Origin: Asaia bogorensis
GTDB lineage: Bacteria; Pseudomonadota; Alphaproteobacteria; Acetobacterales; Acetobacteraceae
Assembly: GCA_945871455.1 (NCBI GenBank)
Contig: CAMBXJ010000240.1
Span: forward strand, 1 to 6,785
Length of the DNA: 6,785 nt
Direction: 5' to 3'
Part shown: positions 6,347 through 6,785 of the stretch, one piece after another
Layout of the letters: the number at the start of each line of letters is the position of its first letter
How positions within the stretch are numbered: position 1 is the first letter of the stretch
Program-made: the position numbers and the translations under genes
The notes under the pieces: generated by a model
Databases searched by the model: none
Told to the model about the DNA's origin: nothing
The model's input: only the letters and a program-made list of their open reading frames with translations

Positions 6347-6427
6347 CTATTTGCCCCGGCGCAACCGCCCCACCTATTTACTTCGACGCAACCGCGCCAC
6401 TTATTTTCCCCGGCGCAGGCGCGCCAC
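6347..6427 (-). repeat. Three in-frame 27-bp tandem repeats, each carrying a stop codon
   Basis: Three head-to-tail 27-base units (6401-6427, 6374-6400, 6347-6373) read on the minus strand. The first is the end of the small protein gene and encodes VARLRRGK-stop. The next two lie beyond that stop in the same frame and would read VARLRRSK-stop and VGRLRRGK-stop. Pairwise identities are 20/27, 22/27 and 22/27. Of eight variable columns, six are silent (five at third codon positions, one silent first position of a leucine codon) and two change an amino acid (Ala/Gly in codon 2, Gly/Ser in codon 7). The stop varies between TAA and TAG. The array fills nearly all of the space between this gene and the convergent livF. 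Its origin is likely slippage or unequal recombination; its function is unknown. Confidence 0.85.
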
Positions 6428-6673
6428 GTTCGCGCGCGTGCGGCTGACATAGGGGGCCAGCACCGCGGCCTGACCTTTGCCCATCGATAGCGCCGTCATG
6501 GCGCGCCTGGCCGCTTCCACCTTCTCCGCCGACATACGCTTATATTCGGCGGGCGAGCAGGCCCCCTGCGCCATCATCATGGTGCGACGCATGATCGTCT
6601 CCCAGGATGCCGCCGCGAGTTGGCTCATCATGATGGAGAGGGCAAAGGGCGAGGTGCGCGAATGCTTTTTCAT
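6401..6673 (-). CDS. Small basic hypothetical protein, possibly phasin-like
   Basis: A 90-residue protein, not firmly identified. The central part, SWETIMRRTMMMAQGACSPA (23-42), then EYKRMSAEKVEAARRAM (43-59), looks like a two-helix amphipathic segment. The C-terminus is strongly basic (RTRANVARLRRGK, 78-90). This pattern recalls short conserved proteins of alphaproteobacteria that resemble phasins, which coat polyhydroxyalkanoate granules; this is a tentative impression from memory. It has no signal peptide and no long membrane segment. Start: Met1 (6673) is preceded by a weak AGG. Met15/Met16 (6631 and 6628) are alternatives, but their upstream sequence is pyrimidine-rich, so the longer form is preferred. 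The gene is convergent with livF and unlikely to share its regulation. Its final nine codons are repeated twice more after the stop. An overlapping minus-strand frame (6752-6540) is judged a shadow because this one has the more protein-like composition. Confidence 0.7.
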   Translation of the reverse strand: MKKHSRTSPFALSIMMSQLAAASWETIMRRTMMMAQGACSPAEYKRMSAEKVEAARRAMTALSMGKGQAAVLAPYVSRTRANVARLRRGK

Positions 6674-6785
6674 AAACCTGCAGATGAGGGGCGGGGCGCC
6701 GCCAACAAGTGGCGTGGCGGCCGAACACGATGGTGTGACCGGAGCGGGCCATTGCGGTGATGCACCAGGAGCGCGAATTATGATA
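6674..6785 (-). promoter_or_regulatory. Upstream region of the small minus-strand gene
   Basis: This 112-base stretch should hold the leader of the small gene. On the minus strand CATAAT (6782-6777) resembles a -10 box about 100 bases before the start, but any -35 box would lie outside the window. A hairpin with stem GCCGCCA (6698-6704) and TGGCGGC (6715-6721) and a ten-base loop would fall in the leader. No convincing gene is seen here, and the promoter call is weak. Confidence 0.2.

Noticed and set aside
6347..6427. CRISPR array
   Set aside because: The units are contiguous 27-mers without spacers and follow the codon frame of the adjacent gene.
6540..6752. 70-residue minus-strand frame overlapping the small gene
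   Set aside because: It overlaps the better-supported 90-residue frame out of phase and is His/Arg-rich with no recognisable pattern.

Overview
The window is a GC-rich stretch with high third-position G/C, and it looks like an alphaproteobacterium, plausibly of the Rhodospirillales/Acetobacteraceae type. That placement is inferred from base composition, the dispersed palindromic repeats and the gene types; no sequence search was run.

Layout: positions 1-274 are a leader with no convincing gene, holding a possible extended -10 promoter and GC-rich hairpins. A rightward block of six genes follows: an FAD/[2Fe-2S] oxidoreductase subunit of the HcnB/opine oxidase A type (275-1642), then a complete branched-chain/hydrophobic amino acid (HAAT, Liv-type) ABC importer. 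The importer consists of a Tat-exported binding protein (1725-2885), permeases LivH (2896-3795) and LivM (3998-4882), and ATPases LivG (4879-5637) and LivF (5642-6325). Spacing is tight (82, 10, 202, -4 and 4 bp). The one long internal gap, between livH and livM, carries a pair of inverted palindromic repeats.

Functionally, the binding protein would capture a small amino-acid-like or amide-like solute in the periplasm, LivHM would carry it across the inner membrane with ATP hydrolysis by LivGF, and the oxidoreductase subunit would help oxidise it in the cytoplasm. The substrate cannot be read from the sequence. The other subunits usually found with this enzyme type are not in the window.

Convergent to the operon, on the minus strand, is a small basic protein gene (6673-6401), possibly related to short phasin-like proteins. 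Its last nine codons, stop included, are present in three in-frame tandem copies. Differences between copies are mostly silent even though two copies lie beyond the stop codon. This is the most unusual feature of the window.
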